A stretch of DNA of 64,000 nt from Terfezia claveryi. Taxonomy: Eukaryota > Ascomycota > Pezizomycetes > Pezizales > Pezizaceae. This document shows positions 1 to 13,288 of the stretch, piece by piece. The notes beneath the pieces were generated by a model. It saw nothing but the letters and a program-made list of their open reading frames with translations, was not told the origin of the DNA and made no database searches. Numbering within the stretch: the first letter of the stretch is position 1; the number at the start of each line of letters is the position of its first letter. The translations under genes were made by a program, and so were the position numbers. The DNA is taken from contig WHUX01000205.1 of the NCBI GenBank assembly GCA_015179025.1, positions 27,734 through 91,733 of the forward strand, given 5' to 3'.

Positions 1-617
1 GGAGATCAGAGATTTTGTGGCAATCTTGCCCATGGCTGCAGCTGCTGTGAGCCACATGCTGCTACCCGTTGCACTGAATCCAGCTTTAATGACTTTCCAG
101 TGGTAGAAGCCATCGGTATTTGTTTTGAGAATTATACTAGAGTTTCAGTTGATTCAAGACTGTATTTTTTTTTATTTTTTTTTATCTGGGCGTAGCCATT
201 GCGGTTCTCGAGAATTAAGAGCAGTAAAATATAGAACTATGTACAGTAGTTCGAGATCAATAGCATATCTTGATCAAGCATCTTGCTCGTACCCTAGACC
301 TAGTCTGGTTGGCACCCCTAGACACCATTACCTACTCATCCCGATTTGGAAGCTTACGCATAGTCTCATGCCTATTTAAGTAAATAGACTACTTAGGACT
401 ATTTGAATAGTCTGGTTGAAAATATGCACCGCTTTATGAGAGCTATGAGAGCTAGGGACTCGCATACTTACTTACCTCACTATCCTGAGGGAGGTAACCC
501 TCATCGAGTACACATTCTCCAACTCCCCACTATATCACTAGGTATAACTTTTGAGTCCTCCAGCGGGACGTCAGCACAAAGCAACATCAATAGAGGTACC
601 AGCACGAAATATTGAGC
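1..617. other. 5' flank, no supported gene
   Basis: No reading frame here has recognisable protein character. The stretch contains one micro-insertion of the dispersed GTGCCAACCAGACTA family (301-315, listed separately) and several copies of the short word TAGACTA/TAGTCT around 360-415. An upstream exon of the gene starting at 618 could lie here, but I see no convincing splice pair. Confidence 0.4.
301..315 (-). mobile_element. 15-bp micro-insertion of the GTGCCAACCAGACTA-3' family
   Basis: On the minus strand the insert reads GTGCCAACCAGACTA. It is bracketed by direct repeats CCCTAGACC (292-300) and CCCTAGACA (316-324), matching at 8 of 9 bases. The insert plus duplicated target fits the pattern seen at perfect 9-bp repeats elsewhere in the window (27738, 36361, 49643, 50823). 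Alone it would be unconvincing; its support comes from the other copies. Confidence 0.55.
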
Positions 618-3150
618 ATGATGGCATCCCAAAGCCCTGAAACCCTATTCATCAATGATAGCGGAATCCCCACCTCCAATCTGGCTCCAGCATCCCCACC
701 CCAAATGGGTCAAGTTAATGAACTGGAGCCTGGGCTTATTCGATATCCGCATAACTTACATCCTCTCTGTTACCTGATTTCCATCCATGAGGCGTACCAT
801 CAGGCCAGTATATGGCACAACCAGATTCACCTTACTTCCCGGAAGCAAATTGAAATTGATTATCCTGGTAAATATGATGAGAAGATAAAGCACCATTGGA
901 AAGCACTCAAGTTCGCAGAGCATAGGGAATGGAAAAGAAAAGGAAAAGCGAAGTTAAAAGAGTTGGAGCAGGAGTTATTCGAAAATGAGAAAAGGATTGA
1001 ACATATTCGGTGTTCAAACGTCAGCAGGCAGAAATTTGATGGGTTACTCAAGGAGAGAATGGAGAAAGACTGGAGGCGGAATTACGACCTTCTGCTCAAT
1101 GGGCTCAAAGGGGTGGCGGGTAACGCACTGGCAGTACTGCGGGTAAGGCATGAACATTCTTCTGAGTTTAAAATCCTAACGGATTGTGAAAAATAGCATA
1201 ATAGGGCACCACTTATTTCCTTGGATTACCTTTGGGACTTGCTTGAGGATCCTACCTGTGATCCTCCTAAAGATTCCCTATATTACTACCCTGGCCAACG
1301 TCTCACAAGAGGGAATGGACATCAAAAAGAACCAGCCCTTTCAGATGTGACCAATATACCAGTTCTCATTGATCTTCCACGTTATGGCAGGCCACTTCCA
1401 ATTGCTCCGTCAGTAAAAGATACATGGACACATAATTTACTTGCAATGAAGCAAGCAATGAATACCGATGTATATGCTGAGTCAATTGGGAACCCAGATG
1501 CACCCACGGTTCCTATAATCGATATGATGATAGGTCCCGAACTTCAGCCCCAGTTAGATGGTAGTTCTGAATCAAGACATGCAAGGGTATCCTCTGATTA
1601 CGGGCATGACTCTTTCCAGATGATGAGAGGGGTGAGAACCCGTCAACTTCAGCTCAGTGGACCATTGATGCTCTCGCTTCCTGAACTCGGCTCCGCGAAG
1701 GATGAGTACGAAGAAGCATTCAAGGAATTTGGTATTGAGTTCCTAGCCAGGATGCTGCAAAACCCGAAGTACCTTTTTGAGATGATGAAGTTTGTGGATC
1801 AAGAAGAGCACGGAAAATTGAATACGGAAAACCTTGTGAGATTGATCTTCAAGGTTGCTGAATAGGATTGGCCACCACCTGAACCAGCTTTGCGCAGGCT
1901 TGCTCAGTTTGCGAGATCAGGAATTGATGAAGTTATACAAATTCCGAGTGCTCCCCCTATGCCAGCCTCTTCTGCTAGTGCTACCAACACGGATGATATT
2001 GAAGCGGAACCAAGACTCACACCAGATATGATGTTTGAGATCTTGTCAAAATCGTTTGTGGTGCCTGTGAGTGGGTATTATTACGATGTTGGAGAGGCTG
2101 TGTTTCGAGCCTTGATGGAGAAAACAAAAGAAGTTGTGGATCTAGTGAGGCCCCATCCAGATTCTCCAGGAATCAATATGAATGGAGAGCTATTGAATGA
2201 CCAAAAGCTCAGTGAGCAAGTAACTCTCAAGCGACGGGAGCTAGAAGACTGGATGGACCAGCTATATGCTGGAGCAAAACAAGAAAGAATCAGAAGTCGT
2301 CTAAGGTATGAAAAGAGAGCTGAGAGATGGAAGAGAATGTGGGACGGAATTGTAAGAGATGGAAAAAATGAGAAGGAAGTGTTAAAGGTAGTTTTTTCTC
2401 TACATTCAGCCAAATTCTTGCGACAATCATGGCTGACATGATTCTTTACAATAGAAAACTGCAGCACCTTTGGTCGACGAGGTCTTGGTAGAGTACATCA
2501 AACTAAACCCTCGAAAACGTCCATTTCCTGGTGCGCCTGCTCCGCGGCTACCTTTTGAGAATGAAGACGATAAACCAGACCAGGTATTAATCAATTGCAA
2601 GACATCAAGGCTACCACATCAAAGAGTACCAATTCGCAATGATACTGCCACGGTAGATTCAATTGCCACTCAATCATCCGACTCTAGCGATGTTGGCCAT
2701 GAACTCAAACTTGAAGGCCCTAGGCAGCACAAAGATAGACATGCAGGATTGATGGACATTATGAGAAAAGCCTTAATTGTGAATCCAGGAACAGGAGCAG
2801 TCGAGCCCAAGGTGGCAAAGAAAGGGATCATAGATGGGGCTCACGATGACTCTCCATCAAGCAAATCTGCGGTTTCTAGTACCTCAAGTTTGGATGAGCG
2901 AAGCCACGGGTTGCCGGATGGTGCACATGATCATGATTACCATGAAGAGCATGAAGACAGCCTCTTGGAGATGCTGCGAAGTGATGAGGGACATAATATT
3001 CACATCAGTCAGCATGGAGTTGAGATACCTCATAAGACTGTGTTGAAACATCCTCATATGGAAATTGATGTCAATGGTAAGCTTGTGGATCTGTCTGCAA
3101 AGAGACTAAACGACACGCACGTCAGGATTGTTACTCCAAGAGAAGAATAG
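618..3150 (+). CDS. Unrecognised four-exon protein, about 779 aa
   Basis: I do not recognise the family. Proposed exons are 618-1142, 1197-1835, 1908-2387 and 2455-3150, all joined in phase 0. The first intron (54 nt, GTAAGG donor, CTAAC branch, TAG) removes an otherwise in-frame stop. The third is 67 nt (GTAGTT...ATAG). The second is less certain: a 72-nt intron 1836-1907 (GTGAGA...CTCAG) removes the stop at 1863, but a 30-nt excision 1836-1865 would also restore the frame. The start is the ATG ATG pair at 618. The protein has a charged, probably coiled-coil segment (residues roughly 95-160), a Ser/Pro-rich middle and an acidic His/Asp/Glu-rich stretch near the C-terminus. No signal peptide or membrane segment is visible. 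The 3' end is also open: a good intron (3077-3125, GTAAGC, CTAAAC, CAG) would give a slightly different C-terminus. Confidence 0.6.
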
Positions 3151-4527
3151 TAGGGCTTGCAGGCGCATGAAGAGTGGTTTGGTACTCTGGCCTTGAAAGA
3201 CATTCGATGTACGTTTCTTCGGCAGAGTGAAGACCAACATGGACTACTAGGCTTCATACATCTGGTAGATCAGGTGATCCTATTAGAATAATGCATACAT
3301 GTTTCAAGGACTCGCCAAAGTGACTGCTTCATATAATACCAAGGACACATTTCACGATAACTAGGTATGGTATTGTAAGTACAGTAAGACAAACGAGGCG
3401 TTTGTTCCAGGACCCCGCGAGACCACACAATTCTTGGATATCCAGGGACTATACGGGCCCTTCGCGAAAACTTAAATACGACGGTTACTGTCTTATACTT
3501 AGCGCTATGTAATAGGGTCTAGCTATTGGATTTAATGCTCTACCACCCTCAGCGGTTATGCTTGAACCCCCTCGCCCACTGCATCTTCCTCTCCAGAATT
3601 AAACTGAGGTTCGTACTCATCATGAGAATCCGAACTTGTATCTTCGCTTTCTGAAACTTGAATACCAACAGTATAGCCTTCCAATCCTCATATTGATATC
3701 ATAATCCTCGATAGTAGTTCCCAAGCTTCACCAACCCATTGAGTAATAAGGATACGGCGTTCTGAAGCAGTATATTTTGCAGCATTCCTGTTAGAGTATT
3801 ATTCTATGACTTTGATCGAAGTGTCTTACCTGTTGTCCACTTGTTTAAAGTTCTGATATTCACCATTTAGAATCGCGAACCTTATGCTGTCCTAACAATG
3901 TCCCTTTGCAGCCGAGTTGTGTTCGTGATGATGTCTTAAACGCTATTACTATCTTATCGGACGATTTCTACGCTATAAAGTCGGTTACCACATCACCGGC
4001 TCTTCCAGAGTTGCCTCGAACTCACCTACAGTAATCTTCCTTGCCCCTGAACACCCTTACCCATACATAGCTGTCCACATCATAGATAGTCCCTATAGGT
4101 CCCTTATATAACTAACATAAGCACAGAGATAGACAACGTCTGGAATTTGTGCGCCTGGCGAATAAGCGGAACCTTTCAAGTCATCGGGTTAAAAAGGTGT
4201 TGAAGCACGAGACTAACTAGTCTACAGAGTACCACATAATTAGCTTCCGCAGTAACCTGCATGTAGCTAGACTAACAACCTGCTTCAAACCACCAAGTTA
4301 AATTGGCGCTAGCACATGTCGAAATTGCTCCTCTCTACACGTTCTTGAAAGTCACGACTTCCAGCTCTACATCGCCCTTGCGCGTTCTCCTTGAGACCAG
4401 CTGCGGCTGCGCACATCGGAGTAGTCTCGCAGCTCGCACACAAACACGTACATTGCTTGCCCCACGACATACCCCCTTCCCAAAGCAGGTGTCCGGAGAT
4501 ATTCTTTGATACCAAGTTAGATTTGAG
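3151..4527. other. Intergenic, no gene seen
   Basis: All frames are broken frequently. About 45 codons directly after the 3150 stop remain open in the same frame, but two consecutive TAG codons separate them from the gene and no splice pair rescues them. The rest is unstructured sequence forming the 5' flank of SEN1. Confidence 0.5.
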
Positions 4528-7500
4528 ATGGCCACGGAAGAGCAACAGGTCCTTGAGGCTCTGGGGTATGCACTTATAGCCTGCTATTATATGAGAACCA
4601 AACTAATGTTGCAATAACATAGCGCTCTGTCAAGCATACCCGATGATTTTCACTGGTTTTGCGACCTGACAGAAGAATCCGAACACAGTTCCCAAGAACC
4701 AACATGTTCCCTTGATACGAGCCAGCGCATAGCAAATGCACAGGTACTCCTGAAGTTGTTCGCTATTGACCATGGCACCCTTCCCTGGGTGAAGGATCAG
4801 CTCATAAAACAACTTTCACGATGCGCAGAGTGCGTCAAGACGTTCCACGAGAAGAAGCGGGAGATGTTCATTGATATGCAAAGGTTTTCCTCCTCTTCAA
4901 CCGTATCTCTTTGGGCTATTCTAACGTTTGTGCCACAGAGAATATGACATGGCAGAGATTGAGGGCTTTTTCGAGCAACTTAACCAATGGGATGTCGAGC
5001 GTATTACCCCAATATTACAGCGGTGTGAACAAACCATAATAAACCTGCCACCCCAAGATAGGCGGTTGAACTACATTGATAAAGAGGCCCTGTACGCTAT
5101 GTTCGATGTACTTTGCGACCCGACATTGCTTCAATATGAGCCTCTTGCCTCGAATTTTAGATACACCTTTTCAGCGATACAGCAACGGAAGAGTAAGCTG
5201 AAGGTAGACCATGATTTGCCGGCTATGATTGTCTTCCTTTTTGATAAAGATCAAGGCCTAAAGGAGTGGGCCACATACACATGCACAAGGCGACTACCTA
5301 GGATTGAGCCTACCGTTTTTGAGAAGGAGTTATTACCATTCCTCACCAAGACCATAAGACGAGCTGCGGAATTTGGAAACGAAGAGGACCTCACTCGGTT
5401 CTTCTCGGGGGCTTTGACTATAATTCTAAATGCATCGAGAGAACTTATTCTCAAATGCATTTGTGGTGCAAATGAAGATCTCATCAAATTCACTATCAAT
5501 CATGTGGCAGACAAGGCCAAGTATCTGGAAAATATCTTATTGCTCATAGGAGAGCTAATGCGCAAACTACGCTATGACTTTTGGGATGCAGCCTCACCCG
5601 TCAGTCCTACTACCTTTGTTGATTGGGTGTTTTCAAACCCCCAGATCGAAGGTATGCTTCTACAAGACCGAAACACTGGCGATGATTATGGCGCGATATT
5701 ACAGAGCTATACGAACTGGATCGTTCCCTTTGCCGAAACTATGCGGCCGTCAAACAGACCGCAGGCATCATCCAACCTGCTATTCAACCTCCTGAACAAG
5801 TACCAAAATCCGAAGAGCCAACCTATAGCTACGTCCATATGTTTGAGGGAGGGAATGAAGATTTTACGAATGTCATTGGATGAACTCTCAAAAAAAGGTA
5901 TTTCGGGTTCAGTGGAGCACATTCTTTGCCGAACTGCTGTCAAATTAGTGCAGCAGCACATGGGTCCCTTGCGGAAAGTTCTCTCTAAGTCCAGCTCGCT
6001 CTTTAAGGACGTCAGCGATAATTTAGCAGCAGCGAGAGCGGAGGCAAAAACTATTCTTCAGTATGCCCTAATCCTCAATTGCAGGATTATCTATGAGGAT
6101 TATCGATTACTGTCCAAGGATAAATCGCTTCCCAGTGAAACCATAACTTCTTACTTCCAAGAGTTATACAGTACTGTACTTGACCAGTTTGTTGTTAATG
6201 ACACCGAGATTGCTTGTGATACTCTAGGTAGCCTACTAGATTTGGTTGGACTAGAGAAGATTCGTATCCAAGATGAAAAGGCACAAAATCCAGAACCCAA
6301 GTCCAGCGACTCTCTCTTACGGGCTGCAAAGCTTGAGTTCAATAAGACACTGGGTCTATTAAATGCCACAGTTGGGGAAATTTTTAACAGAGTCAGTGAA
6401 TTTGATCCCGAAAATCTGATACAAATTCTCCAGCACACTAAAGCAAGCAGGTTTGTCATAGCAAGCCTTTTCTCTCCGGAGAATGGCTACTATCTCCCTG
6501 GTGTAGATATTATTAAACAAGCTTTTAATACTATAGGAAAGGTCGAAGGCTTAACGGTTATGTTGACGAACAATTTCGATACTGCGATTGATGCTTTCAT
6601 ATGGGGCATACGAAGAATTACCCAGATGCGCACATTTGGGCCGATGCCCAGCTTGGTAAAGACATGTGTGTACCTGATTCAAATCCTTTGCGATTCTCAA
6701 GATGGACTCCTCCTACAGGAAGGCAAATTTACCACGGAAGATGAGAAAAATAAACTCTCCGAATTCTGGGAATACCAGTGGAGATTGCTTGGGGCCATCT
6801 TCGAGGAGACCATCAACTTCCAAAAAACCCAAGACCGGAGGGTATTGGTCGAGTTTACGAGAGACACCATGGAGTATGCGGATACGCTGTTTTCGAGTTT
6901 CCCTGCGTTCGAGAAAGCGATTGCTCCTTTGGTTCCCGAATCGGCATTCGAGGCAAATTCGCAGCAGATATCGAAGACAGGGATAGACCTACTGCAGTTT
7001 GCAAATCGAAGTATCTACAAAATAGCTATGTGGTTGAGGCTGCGTGATGAACCGCTTCTTCGAATATGCCACGGTCTCCTTTGCAAAATATTGAAGCAGC
7101 TTCACCAAGCTAATGTTACAGTGGAGCCAGACGGAGTATCGAGATTGATGAAGTTTGCAACTAGAGGGGACCAAAGCAAGTATCAAACGAACATGACTGA
7201 GCAGCAAAAGGCTGATTTGAGAGCCGCCTGTGGTGAACCATTAGTGTCTGAGAAATATGTTTCAAGGAAATCAGATACGAAGAAGCAAGCAACGTTGGCT
7301 CAGTGGACAGCCCCAATCGACGACACTAGAATTAAACGGGAGGCCGACAAGGAGGTTATCGAAATTCCAGATGAGGATTCCGATGACGGTTTTGCAGATG
7401 AAGATCTTGTAGCGGCTCTCGAGAGATCTGAAAGGACAGCTGTAAGCGATAGATTGAAGCAACAATCTAAGGCTTCTGGTTCTCTTCCACCACCGCCAAA

Positions 7501-10500
7501 GGCACGCCCTTCTATCGTGCATAAGGGTTCTAAGACTAAACCCAAAGTTGACCCAGCAGTGGAGAGAGCCAGAGCGGATGTTGCCGAACGGGTTAGGCTC
7601 AAGAAAGAGATGGAAAGAGAGAAAGAGCTTGCCATGCAGTCTACTGTTGGTGCAACGCTTCAGGGTACCAAAATAAAGCCAGCAATTACCCCTCAAAAGG
7701 GGCCCATCGTGATTGGCGATGAAAGCTCTTCATCTGAAGAGGAGGGAGATGACGAAGATGATGGGACCGGCTTGTTTGCCCTCGCAACCAAGTCCAAGAA
7801 GACTACGCAATTAATAGATGGGCCTCGCGCAGGTTTCAGGCAGCCTGTGAACTTTACTGTTCAAAAGCAGGCACGCTCTGCGGCTGATTTGAGAGCACGA
7901 CTGACGCCGGATTTGTCACCACTCTATCGACGCATATTAAACTGGGATTTCTTCCATGACCAAGATTTTCCACCTGGGTCTAGTGCAAAGGACTATCTGA
8001 TGGTTGCCAATACTTTCCGGAATGTGGCGGAGTATAAGAGCACATTCGAGCCTCTTCTGATGCTGGAATGTTGGAACCAGTTCCGGAAGGCTAAAGAAGA
8101 AAATAACTTCACTGTTTTCAGTCTTGAGTTGGCAACTCGTATGAACGCTGATAATTTTGTGGAACTACATATGACCATGGACCAAGCCGATTTTGTTGCA
8201 CAAAAAGTATCTGTGATGGAATCGGATGTGCTTTTGGTCTCAACGGCAGCGAATAATCCACTCACGTCCCCAAATGAAGCAAGCTGTCTCGCCAGAGTTG
8301 TTGGTATCATAAAAAAGCGGACTGTTGTAGAGATGTCATTGCGCTGTCTTCCGTCTCCCTCAATGTTACCGGTATTGAAGGTGAAAGCTAAATACCGGGT
8401 TGCTAAGATTTTGTCGTATGTTTACCCATTGAACTACCTTAATAAGTGCTTTATTAATTCTCCCCTTACAGACTTACACCCCTAGAACGAGAGTATGGAG
8501 CTTTGCTCAGCTTGGCGTACTATGATCTTCTGGATGAAATCTTACATGCCCGCCCCTCCCCGCTCGTGAAGCCTTTGGATGATGAAGTCGAACATATGAG
8601 ATCTAACTACCAGGTTAATGAACCTCAAGCACGAGCAATATGCGCTGCAACTAACAGCGAGGGCTTTACATTAATCCAAGGGTAAGAAACCTGCTTCATA
8701 GGATTAAAATTGGCACATTTTGCTAATATATGTGGTTCGATAGACCTCCTGGAACAGGTATATTCAAACCCCCCTCATTTAGAAAAGCCCAACGCTAAAT
8801 CAAGTCTCAGGGAAAACGAAAACTGTTGTCGGTATCGTTGGATCAATCCTCACGCCTGGAGGTGATAAAGTTGGTGCGACGCAAACCAAGGGGACGAAGA
8901 AGATCCTTGTCTGCGCTCCTAGCAACGCTGCAGTTGACGAGTTGGTGTTGCGTTTTAAAGATGGTGTGCGGACATCAACGGGTGAAAACTTCAAGCCCAA
9001 TATAGTTCGTCTAGGTCGTTCAGATGCCATAAACGCAGGCGTCAAAGATGTTACCTTGGACGACCTCATCGATGCTAGGTTATCCGGGCAAGAAGCTCTC
9101 AAGAGAGCTACCGGAGGGACAAAAGTTGACGCAGCACAGCTTCGGGAGGAAATGAATAAATTGCTTGCTGAAAGAGATGCAGTCCGGGCTGCAAAGGATA
9201 ATGCATTCGCTAATAAGCATGAAGATGGGTTGAAGCTACAGCAAGAAGAAAGAGAATTAACGAACAAAATCAGGACAAAAGGGCGGCAGATAGATGAACA
9301 ACAGGATGCACAAAGCACGGATAGACGCAACCAGGATATTTTGCGCCGAAAAATTCAGCAGGAGATTATGGATCAAGGCCAAATTATATGCGCTACCCTT
9401 AGTGGCGCTGGTCACGAGATGCTGAAGAGTGTAAATGTCGAGTTTGACACCGTGGTCATTGACGAAGCAGCTCAATCCATAGAATTGAGTGCGTTGATCC
9501 CTCTGAAATATGGGTGCACTAAGTGTATCTTGGTCGGTGACCCTAAACAATTAGTGAGTTACACTCTGACCTTTGAATTTAAAGCTATATACTAACACTA
9601 AAGCAAGCCTCCCACAGTCCTATCACGTGATGCTGCTCGGTATATGTTTGAACAGTCATTGTTTGTTAGAATGCAGATGAACCACCCTGACAACGTTCAC
9701 CTGCTGAGCATCCAATACCGTATGCATCCAGATATAAGTAGATTCCCAAGTGCGCAGTTTTATGATTCCGAACTTCAGGATGGACCGGATATGGCGAAAT
9801 TCCGTCAGAGACTATGGCATCAAAGCAACTTGTTTGGACCTTATCGTTTCTTTGATATCCAAGGTAAAGAATCGAGCGCAAGTGGACACTCGCTTGTCAA
9901 TTATCAGGAAGTTACCACTGCCCTGTCCCTGTTCCGGCGTATCACAACAGATTTTCGGGATCAGGATTTCTCAGGAATGATAGGAATAATAACTCCATAT
10001 AAGCAACAACTTTTTGAACTCAAAAGGCGATTCAGGAGCGAATTCGGACAAAAGATACTAGATGCAGTAGAATTCAATACGACGGATGCGTTCCAAGGGA
10101 GGGAACGAGAAATCATTATCTTTTCCTGTGTTAGGGCTTCTCCTAGTGGTGGCGTTGGCTTCCTGAGTGATATCAGGCGTATGAACGTCGGTTTAACCCG
10201 AGCGAAATCCTCGCTTTTTATCCTCGGAAATGCTCAATCACTCTTGAGAAACGAGTTCTGGGGGAAGCTGGTCCGTGACGCCAAATCGAGGGGTGTATAT
10301 ACTGATGGGAACATACAAGGAATGCTCAGCAAGTCAACCAGGATATTTGATCCGTCTGCAAGAGAAGTCATTATGCCTATGGCAATGGACATCGATTTTG
10401 AAGAGCCGAGGCCAGTTGTCAAAAGGGGTACAGTCGACTCACGTGCTCTGACTGCGGATCCCCGCCTGAAACAAGAGGAAGTATCTGCACAACCTCGGAA

Positions 10501-11134
10501 ACGGCCAGGTACCGTAGACGCAAAGCCAAATTCACGAAAACAACAAGCCGCTGGGCAGGGCAATATACCCAACAGACATCCTGTCATCCCTCTCGGCAGG
10601 CCCATGCCAGCACCTATCGTTGCTCCAGCAAGTCTGATACCACCTACACCTTCCGCTGGTGAACCGGAACCAGGCAATGTAGGCAAGCCTAATGGCCCCC
10701 TATGTCGAAAGTGCGGGAATTTTGGTCACGTTAGAGCTCATTGCACAAATCCGGAAAATCCAGCCAAAGTCAAGCATATGCTGAAACACGAAACCGGAGA
10801 CCCCCACGACCGCCCAATCCCACCAGTGCAGAGTTCTCTAGCCGTAGAAGAGTCACGAGCGCAAAAGCGGAAACCAAGGGACCATTCGAATAACCCGTCC
10901 AAGCGGAGGGAGATGGACGGGAAGATACCAGCACCACAAAATTCTGATGGACAGCCTGGCAATGCCGGTGGTAATTCTACAAATATACCCCCAAGACAGC
11001 CCCAGATGGTAGCGCGAGTCCCTTTGAATAACCGACCAGTGGCACCTCCTCGGCCTAAAAAGGCGGCCGATCCCTTCATCAGGCCCAAAGACAAAAAGAG
11101 GCCACCAAGACCACCAAATGCCCCAAGTGCGTAA
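4528..11134 (+). CDS. SEN1: tRNA-splicing endonuclease-type helicase Sen1 (superfamily 1 RNA/DNA helicase)
   Basis: Sen1 is a nuclear 5'-3' helicase that unwinds RNA-DNA hybrids and terminates noncoding Pol II transcription. Exons 4528-4565, 4623-4883, 4939-8415, 8472-8681, 8744-8757, 8811-9553 and 9608-11134 join to exactly 2089 codons plus stop, close to the yeast protein (about 2230 aa). Residues 1 to about 750 form the long helical Sen1 N-terminal region, followed by an acidic/basic linker. Helicase motifs follow: the P-loop PPGTGKTKT (around 1330, assembled across three exons), DEAAQS (about 1550), GDPKQLPPT (spanning the last intron), YRMHP, and MNVGLTRAK near the end of the helicase core. 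A CCHC zinc knuckle (about 1947-1960) and a Pro-rich tail end the protein. Exon 5 is only 14 nt. The second intron has an unusual GTTTTC donor. The 54-nt intron before the last exon must use the AAG acceptor at 9607 to give PPTVLS. Confidence 0.93.
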
Positions 11135-12197
11135 TGTTAGCCAGAACTCCAGACTCCGGATGTAGATTATTATTTCATGCTGGCGTATTGTACCTTCAAT
11201 TTTCTCAAATGTGTTGAGCGCAAGCAATGGGTCCTAATTCTTATCTTGCATGGAGTTCGCTATACATTTGTTTGCCTTCTTTCGTTTGTCCTGATTTAAC
11301 ATATTCTGCCATGGCTTTCTTGTGTATCTTCCTAGGATGCGGGTCCCTTTATGGGACCTTTTGTACTTTCTATTCTCACCTCATTGTTCCTGTGGGCCTA
11401 TAGGGCTATTATGCTGGATCGTTGATATGGAAAGGCAACAGGTAAGTGGGCTTCACGGATTCACACTACAGCGCAAGGCTAAATTTGGGGGGTCTAGCCG
11501 GTCACTGGAGGAGATATAACGGTGCACCGTAACGAGACAATGTCTCGAGTATCCCCTTGCCGACGGTTGTAATCCGATCAGGGACATTGTAAACCCGTAA
11601 AAGTGCCCCAATTCCTAAGTTTATACTCACCGACTTCACTCCCGCTATTCGATCTCCGGTGCCCCGCGCGGTCGGGCTATTACCTAAGCATCTTACTGTA
11701 GGTTACCGTAGTAGGGCATGTTGTCGAGATCTCGCGTGGTTACACACCCGGCTCCCGAGGCTTGCCCCCGCCCCCGCCCCCGCGTTGCTGCGCACATATG
11801 AGGGGGTTTTTCGCCGATGAGGATAAGGATAGCCTTTCGTGGGCGGCCCGTTCAAGTAGGGCACATCTGGCAACCCACATCAAACAGCAACCCCCAACCC
11901 TCCCGAATCGTGCAATGAGCGCAATGAGCGCCATTTTTCCAGCTTGGGTCCGCCGGCTGTGGCAGCTTGTCAATTGCAGGTCTGGGAGGGGACAGTCTCC
12001 CTGAGGGCCCCCGGGGGGCGCGTGGGGAGGGGGGGATCGGGGTTTATTTGTTTACAGATACTTCCTGTTGTCTGCACCCTTTTTTTTTCCAATCCATCAT
12101 TCTAGTTGTACCTTCTCGTGGTTATATCACTTGCAATTAACCAATCCTCTCTCCATCCCTGAGCTCAAATCATCCCCATACTCGTGATTTCCCCAAT
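11135..12197. other. Intergenic, C-rich tract, promoter of the BIM1-like gene
   Basis: No convincing ORF. A GCCCCC repeat at 11764-11785 and an adjacent CCCGGGGGGCG segment near 12006-12035 are strongly strand-biased in G/C and could form a G-quadruplex on the minus strand. A pyrimidine-rich leader (12080-12180) precedes the ATG at 12198. Confidence 0.45.
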
Positions 12198-12891
12198 ATG
12201 TTATTCACCCTCGCCACCCTCTCTCTCCTCTCCCTCTCCCTCCCCATCGCCTCGGCACACTTCAGCATCACCTACCCCCCCGACCGGGGCGAAGCAGGCA
12301 GCAACGAAGTCGATGCCCCCTGCGGCGGTCTGTCCACCTCCAGTACCCGCACTCCCTGGCCTATCTCAGGAGGCCGAGTCGAGTTCGAAGCAGGCCACGA
12401 TGAAGCCAACACGGAAGTCCTACTGTACGTAGGCGATAATCCAACGAGTAACAATGATTTTAATATCGTGCTTGCGCCGTTGTTTAACCAAATTGGATTG
12501 GGCACCTTCTGTTGGAATCAGTTGAGCGTGCCAAATGGGACGGCCGGAGTGAAGGAGGGTGCGAAGGCGACGATTCAGATTAGGCAGTTTGGCCATGATG
12601 GGGGCTGGTTGTACAATGTCAGTTCCCTCCCCACTTGACTTTGGAATAAGGTGCGAGATAAGCTAATATAGATTGTGGGGGGTAATACAGTGTGCGGATA
12701 TCTCATTTACGGCGAACCCACCAGCGTTGACATCGAACTGCGCAAATGATTCTGGGATCAGCACGGAGCCGATATTAAATAATGATAATGGGAGCACTGG
12801 TAATAGTGGCAGTGGAGCATCTGGTTTAACGGCTACATTCGGCGGGTTGCTCGGTGCAGTGGTTGTGGCTGCTGTGGTGGGGATGCTGTAA
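12198..12891 (+). CDS. BIM1-like copper-binding, LPMO-related GPI-anchored protein
   Basis: This family (BIM1/X325, LPMO-like fold without confirmed polysaccharide oxidation) binds extracellular copper through the mature N-terminal histidine and helps deliver it to CTR importers. Exons 12198-12617 and 12691-12891 (73-nt intron GTCAGT...TACAG, phase 0) give 206 aa. A signal peptide ends in ASA just before His21 (HFSITYP), which exposes the His needed for a copper brace. His67 is a candidate second ligand. Cys at 42, around TFCWNQ and in exon 2 (CADISF and SNCAND) suit the conserved disulfides. The tail is Ser/Gly/Asn-rich and ends in a hydrophobic segment of about 20 residues, typical of a GPI-anchor signal. 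The neighbours are a CTR copper transporter (convergent, 397 bp away) and a metalloreductase, which support a copper-uptake role. Confidence 0.85.
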
Positions 12892-13288
12892 GGTGGTGGA
12901 GGCATGGTTCATGTAGGGATCGGGCATCTATATACGTATTTTTCTAATTTTCTTTTAATTCTTTTTGGGGTGTTCTGGGTTTGGGGATTTTGTCATATTG
13001 CATATGAAAAATGTATGTCTTGAATATTGTTTTCTGTAGTCTTTGATATGTTGATATCCCCCCACGTATACTTGATTACTTGTTATTCCTCACCTTTCAT
13101 TCCTCACCTTTCCTCTATGGCAGGTTGGAGGCCAACTACCTCTGTAGACACAACACCTTATATACCTTTGCTCAATGACAGAAGCAGTCGCGGAAATGTA
13201 ATTCTGATATGGTATATATATAGCAAGAACGCAATGTATAACTTATATAATCCACAACCCATAGATACCCGCTTGAATTCCAGAAAAG
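12892..13288. other. Convergent spacer between the BIM1-like and CTR genes
   Basis: The 3' ends of both copper genes meet here. AT-rich, T-tract-containing sequence (12935-13030) suits 3' processing. The word TTTGCTCA occurs at 13167-13174; it matches the yeast Mac1 copper-response core, but it lies downstream of both genes, so a promoter role is doubtful. Confidence 0.4.

Noticed and set aside
3163..3290. Possible extra exon after the first gene's stop
   Set aside because: Two TAG codons precede it and no acceptor joins it in frame to the upstream exon.
13167..13174. TTTGCTCA as copper-response element
   Set aside because: It lies downstream of both the BIM1-like and CTR genes and is a short word; no copy found in the divergent CTR/reductase promoter.
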